Shown: positions 50,301 through 61,421 of the stretch, in pieces | How positions within the stretch are numbered: position 1 is the first letter of the stretch | How the letters are laid out: the number at the start of each line of letters is the position of its first letter | Source: Diphasiastrum complanatum | Lineage: Eukaryota; Streptophyta; Lycopodiopsida; Lycopodiales; Lycopodiaceae | Reading direction: 5' to 3' | NCBI GenBank assembly: GCA_029204225.1 | Contig: CM055096.1 | Coordinates: 33,922,571 to 33,986,570, forward strand | DNA length: 64,000 nt | Position numbers and translations under genes: made by a program | The notes under the pieces: model-generated | Told to the model about the DNA's origin: nothing | What the model saw: only the letters and a program-made list of their open reading frames with translations | Database searches by the model: none

Positions 50301-53300
50301 ACGAAGAGAGACTGCTTATCTTGGCACCTATTACACCATCTAGAACAACTACTTCATCATCTACGGAGGTGTCTTCCGATGAGCAAAAGAAGTGGGATCG
50401 ACGAGATGCACAAGCACATTCCGTCATTGCATTATCAGTGAAGAGATCTATCCTTCCTCATATTAGATCATGCAAGACTTCCAAAAGTGCTTGGGAGATT
50501 CTTGCCAAGATGTTTCAAGTAAAGAATGCGGCAAAAGTGGTATATCTTCGAAATCAACTTTCTATCTTGAAGATGCAAGAAGGTCATTTGCTTACAAACC
50601 AGTTGACGAAGATCAAGGATCTTCGAGAGGAGCTTCTTAGTATTGATGAGGTGATTGAGAACTCACGATTTCTATTACTCTCAACTCTCTTCCTAACTCT
50701 TACCTTCCATTTGTGTCATCATTGAGCATTTCTCTTAGGGGACAGCAAATCTCCTTCGACAAACTTGTTGGCTTACTTCTTCAAGAAGAGCAAACAAGGA
50801 TCAACTTTGGTGAACAAGGAGCTTTTTTTGCAAAAAGGCAAAGGCAAAGGCAAGTGGAAAGGGAAGCCTTCTTTCAACACTTCCAAAGATGATCAAAAAT
50901 CTAAGGAAGCTCAAGATCAAGGCTCCAAGAAGAAGGGTAAGTGCCACTATTGCAAGAAGTTTGGGCATCACATCAAGAATGTAGGAAGAAGCTTGCAAAG
51001 GAAAAAGAGAAAGGTAACGATACAAGCTCAAGGCAAAGGGCCTACCTCACAAGTTTTGGGCTGAAGCGGCTATAACGGCGGCTTACATTAGTAATCGGTG
51101 TCCTACTAAAGCCTTGAAGGTATTAACTCCTTATGAAGTTTGGTATGGTAAGAAGCCTATTGTTTCTCACTTACGCATCTTTGGTTGCACGGCTTATGCT
51201 TTCATTCCCGATAAGCTAAGAACCAAACAGCGAGGTCCAAGTTCGGAAAACATTGGACAGCAAGGTCCAAGATCGGAACACTTTGGACAGCAAAGTGTTG
51301 ACAAAGGTAAGGCTGTTGGACAGCCCAAACCAGTCCCTGAATGGTTGTTGCAGACTTTGCAGGACAGCAAAGTGGATCATTTCTATGAAGGGAAGACTCG
51401 TGCCTCTACTAAATCAATAGAATTTGCTGATTTTTCTGATTTTGCTCTTGCTTCTAACGAGGATAGTATAGTAGAACCTGTTTTTTATGAGCAGGCCAGA
51501 GGAGTAAAATGTTGAGAGGATGCGATGCAAGAGGAGTATAAGTCACTCATGAAGAACCACACTTGGGTTCTTGTTGATCTTCCACATGAGGCTAGAATCT
51601 TCATCTCTCAACAACGATACATTGAGCAGATGTTGAAGCAATCTTCTTTTTTCAAGTCGCCGCAAGTTGATGCATATGATGGATGCACTAGTGACAAGTT
51701 TGCGAAACCTTTTCAATTTGATGTTTTAGCAAAGGCCGAAAAATTCAAGCACTCTTTGGAACCGTATTGTACTAATCGAGGAGGGAGTCAACATGTGTCA
51801 ATTAGTACTTTTGTTCAAAGTGTTAATTTGTTTGGAGAGAATTTTTCATTACTTGAAGAATCTTCTATGTCATCCCATGCCTCTTCGAGGGACAGCTTTG
51901 ATGACGCCATCATTGATATATCTCTTGATAGTTTGCCAAATTTTTATGATGAAGACGTTGGACAGCAGGTTCAATCATCTTCTTTTGGTCATTTACAGCC
52001 CATTTTACATCATGAGCAGTCCATTACGCGTCATGAACAGCCTGCGGAAGATTATGGACAACATGGTCCATGTTGGGAACACTTTGGACAGGAACAGCCC
52101 ATAATAGTTCCTTGTCGGCTATTGGAGACTTTGCAGGACAACGAAATGTCTTACTACCAAGGGAAGGTACATGCCTCTTTAAAATCAGTACCTCTTGCTG
52201 ATTTTTTTGGTTCTACACTTACTCTTCATCATGATGTTGGTACATTGTCTATTTTATGTGAGCAAGTCATTGATGATAAGGTTTGGGAGGATGTGCAGTC
52301 AAAAGAGTTTGGTACTCTTTTTTATTGTCCTTATGGTAAGAAGTTTTTTCGAATGATGTGGGAGCCTATGATGGATTACAAGTCCATGTTTCGACTTATT
52401 GTAGAGTTTATGTTGGTTCCCTACTTCGGATGGAGCATGCAAATCCTCACCCTTTGACTTGATGCTTCATTATTACGCATTCTTTTCCTTTTATATGTTG
52501 GACATGATTGGGGATGAGATTTCGACTACTTCGGTCCGAAGTTTATTTGGCGACATGAAGTTCGGACAGCAAGTTGCATTTTTCTCTTTCGAGAAGTTAC
52601 TTCATGTTATGTTATGCATTTCCATTTAAGGAGGGTGTTGGAATGTAAATGGAATTGCTTACATCACCATAGGTTACCAAAAGGCTGATTGTGTAACCAT
52701 GGTCATTTATCATACTAGGCCTACTAAACTTAGTGTTAGCTAAGTTAGTATGAAATTAACTTGGTAGGGACTCATGGGTCCACTAGGCCTAATTGTGACA
52801 TTAAGTACCCCAACTTGACATATTGGAGGTACCTTATTCTTTCTATGTAACTTAAAGAAAGTTGGATAGTCAATAGTCAAGTAGTTGGATAGCCAATAGT
52901 CAAGTAGTCGGATAGCCAATAGTCATGAAGTTAGATAGTCATCTTGGACTATCTATATGTGTGCATCCCATTTGTATGAGACACTTTTGTAAGCAATACT
53001 GACTATTCTCCTTGGTTGTCCACGAGTTTCTACAAGAGGGTTTCTAGCCATCTCTCTCTTTCTTTTGAGAATGCGTTGTGTGATTGAATAGTTAAGATTC
53101 TGGATCCTCGGGCTTCTATTTCCTACACAAACTACACAGTAAAAATCCTCTTGATCAGAGCTTTCATTTGATACCCATATTGCCCAAAAAAAACCAAAAA
53201 AAAAAAAATTTGGAAAATTTCACAAACACGTTTCTGAACCGCGTTTCTGACCGCGATTCTGAAACGCGTTTCAGAAACGCGCTGCATCTATGCTTAGACT

Positions 53301-53868
53301 TAAGCACTTTTCTTGCTTCTCAAACATGCTTATGAAACATACAAAAGCAAAATGATAAACGTGGCCAACAATACAATACTATAATGTATGTTATGAATGA
53401 CATCGATAACTTGGGTGGTATGGATTGAATCACAAATGCAGGTAGTGTTCCGGAACACGTTCTGGAATGCGGTCCGGGAATCCCTATTAGGGTTTCATAT
53501 ATTGCAGTTCTTTTTTGTCTTTCTTTTTTTTTGGTTTTCTAAGTTTTTAGGTGTAAAAATAATAACGAAAGTATTTTTTCTGAAATGTTTAAGGTTTTTC
53601 AAAATTTTAATATGGTGGTTCAAAAAATGAGTAGTAACAATCAAAGATTTGAAAATAGACCATTAATAATAACTTCCTCCAAAATTATGACATTTATTCA
53701 AATTATACATAGCCAAAAATCAAACCTTTCTCTATGATTTATACCGATTCTACTACCAAAACATACTAGCAATGTTGCCACAAACCGCAGTTCGAACCAT
53801 CAAATTAGCCTGTTGGGTATTTGGCCGAGTGACCCAGGTCCCGTCCAAAATGCGCATGCTCGCACACG

Positions 53869-53913
<45 letters not shown>

Positions 53914-55623
53914 CAGAGGCTAAAGTTGCAAATGCCAAGCATAGTTACAACTCACAACTTACTGAAAGCTATAACCCTAAACCTTTAATACGTTGTAACC
54001 TAGTTATGGATGAACATTGACTACAATCAAGTTTCAAGTTTCAAGTTTCAGCTGGTAACTAGTGCTCATTGCTCAATGCTCACTACTTTTTGCTTTAAGC
54101 TTAAACGATATTGGTCAGTGGTGTGACGTGTCTAGCATCTGCTTGAAGATGTTGTAGCAACTTGTTACTTGTATCTTGAGTCGTCAAGCAATCATGTGAG
54201 TCCCAGTGGCTAGTCTGCAAATGCCAGCAATGTCTACAGTCTTAGAGAACACCTTGGATTAGAGTGTCTTGACCTACATAGTACATACTACAATCCACAT
54301 ATGTCAAGAAGCTAGATATGTATTATGTAAGTAATAAGTACTAAGTGAATTATATCTTAGAAGCTGAAACAAATGCCCAACATTCAAATTTCAACAAGTA
54401 TTGGAAGAATGCAGGTATCTATTCATCTTTGACTCCTGACTCACTGCTTAGTGCTCAGGACTGTTAGAACTAAGAAGTCACTAGTGCCCCCAAAAGGGCG
54501 AAAAAAAAAGGGTTTGAACCGTTTCCCGATTCGAACCGAGCACAAAACTCCACAAGGGCTTCCGTCAAGCATAGATACTATATGACCATAGAGCCTAAAT
54601 CCAAGCAAGAAACATATATGCATCCATATCAGATACACTCACCAATTAGGACATGGTTGCTTGGTCCATCCAGAGGGGTTCCAAACCTCTACCACCAGCA
54701 TACACGAAATAAGTGCGAAATTAGTCCTATAGTAAGTTGACAAGGAGTTAGATGAAACGTACATGTCCAAGCTTCAAGTGTACCAGGATAGCTGCAACAG
54801 GGGCCAAGGGAAGTAAGCAGCTGAGTTTGCTCCCAAATAACACTTTGATTATACTCCTCCACAAAGGTTTAAAGCTTTCTTTCCTTAATACATGTTTTAG
54901 ACAACCAGTTCGAAAACTCTTTCCCCATGCATGCTCCAAACATCCTTTCCAACGCATATGCACAAAGTTCTCGTCTGACCTCAAGATTTTGGGAAAAGCT
55001 GTCTTCTCGGATCTACTAAAATTTGCTGCCAAAGGGACGAGCTCTTCTGTTGAAGATCCATGAAACCCATTGGGTACAGCCACTAGCTGCAACAAAAACA
55101 CGTGTGAAAAAAAATGTCAGCAGTTTGGCATCTTCTTTCCACAAACCAAAAATGGCCACTAATTTTGTCATTGATTTACTATCTCAACCAACTTTGAACA
55201 TGCTAAAATCTGAAGTGATTCGGTAAACAGTTAAATGCAGCTGCAGATTAGAAAGAACTTGAGAGGCCCAAAGAAACATTGCAAAGCTCATCCGTGCAAA
55301 GAACTACTGAAAAAAGACTCACAATGTAATCATCAAGCATATAATGGCAGTTTTTGGCAGCAATTCATGGCACAATCAACTCTCTCCTAAAATAGGAATG
55401 ACAAAAGCACCTAGCAATGGCCTTTGAAAAACTAGATAATTGAAGGTGGTGACTGAGGAATAAAGCATAACATGCTTCCGCCAGATTTTGCTATTTGATT
55501 CGATTTAAGTTCCTGATTGCATACAAAATCGAATCTTACTTCTACAGTATGACGATCGTGTAGCTGGCCTGTCCCAGATTCCACAACGCTATCACAAGTA
55601 AAATTGAGCCCATTATCCATCAT
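30714..55623 (-). CDS. CAX: vacuolar cation/proton exchanger, CAX2 class (whole gene)
   Basis: Eleven coding exons on the minus strand, in order: 55623-55540, 55086-54763, 35371-35304, 35127-35099, 34491-34295, 34136-33924, 32660-32526, 32287-32171, 31654-31601, 31236-31120 and 30884-30714. All introns obey GT-AG and all phases agree, giving 502 codons. Family knowledge: CAX proteins exchange cytosolic Ca2+ or other divalent cations for vacuolar H+ across the tonoplast. Seen: the two alpha-repeats ([20 protein letters not shown] and [20 protein letters not shown]) with the conserved GNAxE glutamates, the acidic loop between the halves (ESDEEEEE), and the hydrophobic segments of an eleven-helix exchanger. 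The N-terminal part is longer than usual (about 136 residues before GWIF). I infer one gene because the exon 2 to exon 3 join restores the family sequence exactly. Confidence 0.85.
33243..33298. repeat. nested palindrome in CAX intron 6
   Basis: GGAACGTAC and GTACGTTCC face each other around one base at 33,261-33,279, inside an outer inverted pair TTCTGACCC (33,243) and GGGTCAGAA (33,290). A third partial copy, GAATGTACTGGG, lies between. It is similar in style to the word islands in intron 2. Confidence 0.85.
36536..36795. repeat. word island 1: GTCCG/CGGAC words around AT-rich core
   Basis: GC-rich blocks made of GCGTCCGCGTCC, GGTCCGGAC, CGGACGCATCCGGACGC and CGGACGAGG flank poly(A) and poly(T) blocks. 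One core reads T12-AATTTTTTTAAGTC. Words occur in both orientations. The first 35 bases (from 36,544) have a near-identical copy in inverse orientation at 42,196-42,230. Confidence 0.85.
36796..37850. other. no gene seen (inside CAX intron 2)
   Basis: Mixed AT-rich sequence with short local duplications, such as the ATGTTAATAYTCCAAWYTGTGG phrase twice near 36,815 and 36,877. No coding region recognised. Confidence 0.35.
37851..40330 (+). pseudogene. decayed coding sequence, possibly retroelement-derived
   Basis: The plus strand shows short coding-like stretches interrupted by stops and frame changes. One is Asp/His/Tyr/Gln-rich ([18 protein letters not shown] then [19 protein letters not shown]). 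Others are [15 protein letters not shown] near 39,000, reminiscent of a retrotransposon gag core, and [19 protein letters not shown] near 39,940. I cannot name a family with confidence, and no LTRs were found around it. Confidence 0.25.
40488..40685. repeat. word island 2: GTGCCGTGGTACGGCAC words
   Basis: About nine copies, in both orientations, of GGTGCCGT or ACGGCACC, including the stem GTGCCGT-GGT-ACGGCAC. They flank a core reading T13-AATTTTTTAAGTC, then GAGTGGAAAAAACTAAAAAA. The core matches that of word island 1 while the words differ. A 109-codon frame through it is an artefact. Confidence 0.88.
40740..42430. repeat. word island 3: GAACCGTGGTACGGTTC words, 1.7 kb
   Basis: Clusters of GAACCGT and ACGGTTC in both orientations (40,800-40,925; 41,450-41,515; 41,795-41,995; 42,345-42,415) separate AT-rich units. 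One core (GATTAATTTTTC.TTTAGTTTCCCACCC) occurs at 40,934 and again inverted near 41,750-41,785. A middle block (41,000-41,440) iterates AATCTGTAATTA words; another (41,585-41,760) iterates CACTGTTTTTGGC words; a third (42,100-42,180) iterates TTGGATCCRAGAGATGCA words. No coding gene. Confidence 0.88.
42657..42850 (+). pseudogene. captured exon of a DDX54/RH29-type DEAD-box helicase
   Basis: The plus strand encodes [20 protein letters not shown], then [20 protein letters not shown] and [15 protein letters not shown], ending at a good donor (AAAGTG|GTAAGT at 42,851). The GETVYG.FPQ..(I/L)D(L/I)V.DR...I..S..L..LE..C..AFR.Y pattern matches, from memory, the region after the helicase core in plant RH29 / yeast Dbp10-type ribosome-biogenesis helicases. 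Only this exon is present; upstream there are stops and the helicase motifs are absent. It lies opposite in strand to CAX, inside its intron, next to word island 3. Confidence 0.55.
42870..43230. repeat. word islands 4 and 5: GAGTCRTGAC words and a 28-bp perfect palindrome
   Basis: 42,879-43,065 carries GAGTCGTGAC twice, its complement-like GAATCACGACTC, and TTGACTCATGAGTCATGAC. At 43,172-43,199 lies a perfect palindrome of 28 bp centred on GGGCCC with CGTTTCGAAACG at each end. CGTTTCGAACG and ACATTTCAAACGCG flank it. Related CGAAACACATTTGAAACGAG words lie at 42,509-42,545. Confidence 0.8.
43471..43943 (+). repeat. dispersed repeat of about 100 bp, three copies around the Copia
   Basis: Copies at about 43,480-43,570, 43,862-43,943 and 49,205-49,300 share GGCGGGGATTRATGTGACAT, TTTTCACAA, TATAGGGATA and TATAGAATG. 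The second and third flank the minus-strand Copia insertion. Confidence 0.75.
43944..44198 (-). repeat. Copia A 3' LTR, truncated
   Basis: Matches 48,808-49,062 closely, including TGTAGGAAAGCAAGAGTCAA and TAAATGTAGGGCACCCC, then stops abruptly at RNase H sequence. It contains an (AG)n stretch longer than in the other copy. Confidence 0.92.
44199..44673 (-). pseudogene. Copia A RNase H, frameshifted
   Basis: The minus strand encodes [20 protein letters not shown], then [20 protein letters not shown] and, in another frame, [20 protein letters not shown] and [13 protein letters not shown]. At least two frame changes lie between this and the polymerase ORF. The C-terminal end is lost at the LTR junction. 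Confidence 0.88.
44674..46470 (-). CDS. Copia A polyprotein: integrase C-terminus and reverse transcriptase
   Basis: An open frame of nearly 600 codons. It begins at the deletion junction, then reads [20 protein letters not shown] and [12 protein letters not shown] (integrase C-terminal region) and [20 protein letters not shown] variable linker with repeated GQQ motifs follows. The reverse transcriptase has [74 protein letters not shown] and the catalytic [11 protein letters not shown]. The polymerase appears undamaged and ends at a stop after [13 protein letters not shown]. The frame starts inside the former polyprotein, so it would not be translated as such without gag-pol readthrough. Confidence 0.93.
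   Translation of the reverse strand: MWSNEDRIHWKVQKGLPHKFWAEAVKMAAYISNRCPTEALKVLTPYEVWYGKKPTISHFRIFGCTAYAFVPDKLRTKLEDKGVKCIFVGYSSESKGYRLVNLSTNKIIVSRDVHFDEKNSLDVAPTHILKGDSPHSVNVEVFPDLVPSSIAGDKGQQSTSFDLPNTSSSLKPNVHQEPPVVAQNQRVGTIGQQGLVLEDLGQSSAVSEDLGQQIVRRDMAVGQPKTVPRWLLSTLRDSKVSSFYDGKTRASTKSVGYADFSDFALTPHGDSAEEPDFYEQAKGVKCWEDAMQDEYDSLMKNQIWVLVDLPHGKKAIGSKWVYKIKYKADGTIERYKARLVAKGYAQQKGIDYEETFSPTARMTTVRVVTSLAAHFGWCLRQLDIKTAFLNGDLNEEVYLQQPAGFLVEGQEDKVCLLKKALYGLKQAPRMWYQKIHAYFCDQGFTNSPSESTLNVKHTSDYIIIILLYVDDIIITGSNEQQIDAVILDLGMVFETSDLGLLHFYLGLEFVQEGAGIFISQERYIGQILKRFKMEDCKPVATPMETGLKLSSQGEGEPFDTTLYCQAIGCLIYLCNSRPDISYSVSLLSQFMHAPMTSH
46548..48120 (-). pseudogene. Copia A gag, protease and integrase N-terminus
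   Basis: Gag starts near 48,120 ([20 protein letters not shown]) with frame changes near 48,010 and 47,710. It then runs open to 46,548: [18 protein letters not shown] (UBN2-type gag), a Lys/Gly-rich linker, zinc knuckle [14 protein letters not shown], protease [13 protein letters not shown], and the pre-integrase [18 protein letters not shown]. Just below, [15 protein letters not shown] marks the start of the integrase, cut off by the deletion near 46,450. Confidence 0.92.
48796..48807 (-). other. Copia A primer-binding site
   Basis: The minus strand reads TGGTATCAGAGC directly next to the LTR end, complementary to the 3' end of initiator tRNA-Met. Confidence 0.9.
48808..49190 (-). repeat. 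Copia A 5' LTR, 383 bp
   Basis: Minus strand begins TGTGTAACCATGGGTATTTA and ends CTTTCCTACA. It shares TGTGTAACCATGG and the CTACA end with the LTR of Copia B, so the two belong to related subfamilies. Confidence 0.88.
49399..49553 (+). repeat. Copia B 5' LTR remnant
   Basis: Matches the last 155 bp of the 3' LTR (ATGAGACACTTTTGTAAGCA, GGTTGTCCACGAGTTTCTAC, GATTCTGGATCCT). The first two thirds are missing. Confidence 0.9.
50123..51063 (+). pseudogene. Copia B gag with zinc knuckle
   Basis: From ATG 50,123 the frame encodes [59 protein letters not shown] and [20 protein letters not shown], homologous to Copia A gag. A frameshift lies near 50,690 and the second part has [15 protein letters not shown], a knuckle whose last Cys is lost. 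It then runs into the deletion junction near 51,040. Confidence 0.88.
51064..52457 (+). pseudogene. Copia B fused pol fragments
   Basis: Begins with integrase C-terminal sequence ([20 protein letters not shown]), jumps to the linker with [13 protein letters not shown] and [12 protein letters not shown] repeats, has a TGA at about 51,513, then [20 protein letters not shown] (start of reverse transcriptase) fused directly to [17 protein letters not shown] (its end). A stretch of 250 codons with no clear match follows, again containing GQQ and VHASLKSV linker-like motifs. The 310-codon frame at 51,525-52,457 is thus a chimera produced by deletions and linker duplication. Confidence 0.8.
52636..53127 (+). 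repeat. Copia B 3' LTR, 492 bp
   Basis: Starts TGTTGGAATG right after a polypurine tract and ends TTTCCTACA. It contains a triple iteration of TAGTCAAGTAGTTGGATAGCC-like words at 52,865-52,945. Confidence 0.9.
53220..53500. repeat. word island 6: CGCGTTTC/GAAACGCG and GTTCCGGAAC words
   Basis: 53,228-53,283 carries CGTTTCTGAACC, GCGTTTCTGACC, GCGATTCTGAAACGCG and CAGAAACGCG, including a 20-bp perfect palindrome at 53,257-53,276 centred on CGCG. At 53,447-53,485 a second set reads GTTCCGGAACACGTTCTGGAATGCGG. AT-rich poly(A) (53,190-53,208) and poly(T) (53,513-53,532) blocks accompany them, as in word islands 1 and 2. Confidence 0.8.
53501..54762. other. no gene seen; includes an (AG)n tract and short repeats
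   Basis: (AG)n at 53,872-53,911; CAAGTTTCAAGTTTCAAGTTTCAG near 54,028; TTGAACCG/TTCGAACCG words near 54,514-54,540 next to a poly(A) run. No coding region recognised. It is the 5' end of CAX intron 2. Confidence 0.45.
54763..55623 (-). CDS. CAX: CAX exons 1 and 2 (N-terminal regulatory region and first helix)
   Basis: The start codon is 55,621-55,623 ([19 protein letters not shown]), in an exon entered through GGTGCAG at 55,633 and left through GAA|GTAAGA at 55,540. Exon 2 begins after a strong acceptor (TTTTTGTTGCAG) at 55,086 and ends at 54,763 with GGACAT|GTACGT. It encodes a hydrophilic, basic N-terminus followed by [19 protein letters not shown] and [15 protein letters not shown], matching the start of the membrane domain of CAX2-type exchangers. 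The next residues expected in the family (GW.F..SLL) are found only at 35,371, about 19.4 kb away. Further 5' untranslated exons probably lie upstream; I could not fix them. Confidence 0.82.
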
Positions 55624-55632
55624 TTTGGCGTC

Positions 55633-57390
55633 CTGCACCATTGTCCATGGAACAAGAAACTTAACTTTAGCTATGCATTATTATAAAAAAATTTAAAAAG
55701 CAATTAGTGAATTTTCCAGATCATTCTACACAAACCACCAGTGTGGTGATATGTAATAGAAGCTACAAGTCCATTGTGCCCATTTTCATTCAGTGCAATC
55801 TGATTCTTCTAAAACCCCAACCAAAACCAATGATGCTCACAAACCAAAGATAGCACATATATCAATAGCAGCTGTCATTTGAACTATAAATTCAAGTTTT
55901 CCACTGCAATTTGCATAATAGGGTACCCAGAAAAAGTATTGCAATTTTTGCTAAGTGAATGTGGTTCTTTGCGACACCAAACACTACTGATGAACGGTTG
56001 CAAAACAAAAGCAGCATGCAGATAGGTCGCATATATCAAATGAAGCTATGAGCTCAAATTTCCACTGCTATCTGAACTCTCTGACGTTGATCAATCCCTT
56101 ACGAAGATTAAAACTATATCCAGAAAAGTTACGTGGTTTCCCATCATAAAAAATTAACGAAGGTAAAAGCAAATGCGTGGACGGGCTATTAATCGCCAAC
56201 CTCGAACTTAGAAAGCGTTTTTGTGCTTGAACCGCTTTAACAAATCTGCGTACATCCACTTGCTCGGACTTATTCCCAATGCGAAAAAGCCACGCACGAA
56301 AGTACTAAGGACAATTGCTCTATAGACCTGCCCAATCGGATAAATGATTAGAGCTACCTGGTCTTCTGTAACATACCAGAACTGAACCCTAGGACGAAAT
56401 CCTCCATTTTCCAGTCAGCTGACAATTCGGATCTACGTGTTCTAGCAATTCGTTAAAAAGCTAAATTCAACGTACAGACTTGAGAAATCTAGCCCAGTGT
56501 CCAGTGCACACTGAAGCAGAAAAGTCAACAGGAAAGGTCCAAATTTAAATTCAAGCTCCTAGCACGCTTGGTTTTCGAGAGCCTTCTTTGCGGTCACAAT
56601 TCTTTGAAGCGCGAATTTTTATGAAGTCTTTCTATGTTGGCACTAGGGGAAAACATCCAACGATAGCCTTTGAATTCTTGAATCGTGAAAAAATAAGTGG
56701 ATCTGTGATCCTACCTGCGTGTGGAGTGGCACGTTTAAAACATATTTGCGGCAATGAAGTACAAGGAATGGCTCTAAACGAATGTACGGAGGCCAGTTGC
56801 CGCTAAATTATCAAGATATCCCCTTCCACTGAATTCACGATCTAGTTGCAATTATCCAAAGCTATAACAGCTTCAAGCCCAAATTTCCAAACTCGAACTT
56901 GAAGAATCGGTCATTGCTGCAACCAAACAAAAGCCCTGCATACGAGCTCAGCCTTACTCAGCACGCACAAATTCTTGACGCATTCGACCAGTGCTCGTGT
57001 TCCATAGAACCGGTTTTTACAGTACAGTGCCAGATCTCAAGCAGGACATGGCAATAGAAAACCACGGGCTATTACAAAGACAAACCATCCCCCTGCATGG
57101 CTTCAACAAAACCTCCTCACCAAATGCAATATCTCTGAGGATTCGGCAGATAATGTTTGCGAGAACAGCAAAGCTAATAAGCCAAATGTGCGAGACTTTT
57201 ATTGATAAACAACCTACCAGAGAAGAAAACATGCCAAAATATCTAGGCAATCACAAGTCGTGCACGACATGAAAGCTAAACAAAGGTGGAGCTGCAATGG
57301 GAACAGCGAGGTAGGAGGTGTTCCGAAGCAGCGCAGCAATCCATCGAAGAGAGCAAATGGACATGACACCATACAAAATGTAGGCAAACT
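55633..57390 (-). other. CAX upstream region, probable 5' untranslated introns
   Basis: Because the first coding exon begins at a splice acceptor (GGTGCAG before 55,632), at least one untranslated exon must lie here or further up. I could not identify it. The open frames on both strands at 56,588-57,272 have no recognisable similarity. Confidence 0.4.
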
Positions 57391-57391
57391 G

Positions 57392-57428
<37 letters not shown>

Positions 57429-57930
57429 CTCCGTTCTCCTTCCTCTTTCAATTTTCCATTATAGAGCGCTCGTTCTTTCAGGTCGATAGACTATGGAAAC
57501 CGGATGATCCGGTTGCCATAGCAGCCGTGGTCGGTGCCACAGAAGGCCCATGGAAGTTGGAGGTTGGCGGCTCCCGGAGCGACCGGTCAATCGCGTCGCA
57601 GTCACACTGACGACCAACAGCAGACGCCGCTAAGTTCTGCCGATCCACCTATCGCTCTCACCTCAAACCGGGACTTCACGTCACCATATCCTCTCATCCA
57701 CACCCCTTGGATTCACGCCACGTGCGACCCAAGGTACTCAGACGCTCGATCTATCAAACGTGGCAATATCTGAACGTCCCATGATCTTCTAGATCATACC
57801 GAGCAATTAACAGACGCGAGGCTTAGACGGTCGACGATGTCCGTCTATGACAGGTGTCGTCCTAATTCCCACCCTGCGACCTTCCAGGAAGCTGTTCCCT
57901 CCACCAATTAAAAAAACAAAAAGCATTAAG
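57391..57930 (-). promoter_or_regulatory. possible CAX promoter and first untranslated exon
   Basis: A more GC-rich stretch (57,480-57,900) lies next to a (CT)n tract at 57,395-57,422, which reads (GA)n on the gene strand. GA-rich leaders and raised GC content are common at plant transcription starts. No TATA box was found with confidence, so this is only a positional guess. Confidence 0.25.
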
Positions 57931-61043
<3,113 letters not shown>

Positions 61044-61060
61044 TAACCTGAAACACAATA

Positions 61061-61072
61061 GCTCTGATACCA
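61061..61072 (-). other. Copia primer-binding site downstream of LTR
   Basis: The minus strand reads TGGTATCAGAGC directly after the LTR end CTTCACA, matching initiator tRNA-Met complementarity. Confidence 0.88.
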
Positions 61073-61408
61073 TGTGAAGGATTCAGATCATTCAAGATCC
61101 AATCCATGTCCCTGATCTTTGGTTACAATATGGAGCAAACCAACAATTCTGCCAATGTAGAAAAATCAGCATCTACAATTTGTTGGGCCCAGACTGCTAC
61201 TTTAGGACTCTAACATGCCCCTACTTGTGCCGGAAGCCCGTCGTAGACATTCTTCAAATAGTTTGGCTATCTAAGTTGTGATGTGCAGACGTAGAACCAA
61301 AGTTGGTTTCAACTAACCCTAAATCAACGATCAATAAACGTGCAGGACGAATCTTGAAATAGAAATAGTCATTCACCAAGGAGACAACTGTGGACTTAAT
61401 TTCTAACA
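61073..61408 (-). repeat. single Copia LTR between two internal regions, 336 bp
   Basis: On the minus strand the LTR begins TGTTAGAAATTAAG and ends CTTCACA. It is preceded by a polypurine tract (CTTAAGGGGAAC) after RNase H and followed by a primer-binding site. One LTR with both signals is expected where two elements in tandem share an LTR, or where a one-LTR circle was integrated or recombined. Confidence 0.82.
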
Positions 61409-61421
61409 GTTCCCCTTAAGG

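Larger units (their letters stand above)
49399..53127 (+). mobile_element. Copia element B (plus), large internal deletions
   Basis: A deletion derivative related to Copia A, in opposite orientation. A 5' LTR remnant spans 49,399-49,553 (only the last third); the primer-binding site TGGTATCAAAGCC is at 49,554. After a leader come gag, a small integrase piece, a linker and fragments of reverse transcriptase. A polypurine tract (TTAAGGAGGG, 52,626-52,635) precedes a full 3' LTR at 52,636-53,127 (492 bp, TGTTGGAATG...TTTCCTACA). Protease, most integrase, most reverse transcriptase and all of RNase H are gone, so it is non-autonomous. Confidence 0.9.
35372..54762 (-). other. CAX intron 2, about 19.4 kb, filled with transposons
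   Basis: The interval between the donor at 54,762 and the acceptor at 35,372. It holds a head-to-head Copia pair, several self-complementary word islands, a DEAD-box helicase exon on the opposite strand and decayed coding sequence. No other CAX exon was found in it, and the phases of the flanking exons (0/0) fit directly. It would have to be spliced out as one unit or by recursive splicing. Confidence 0.78.
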
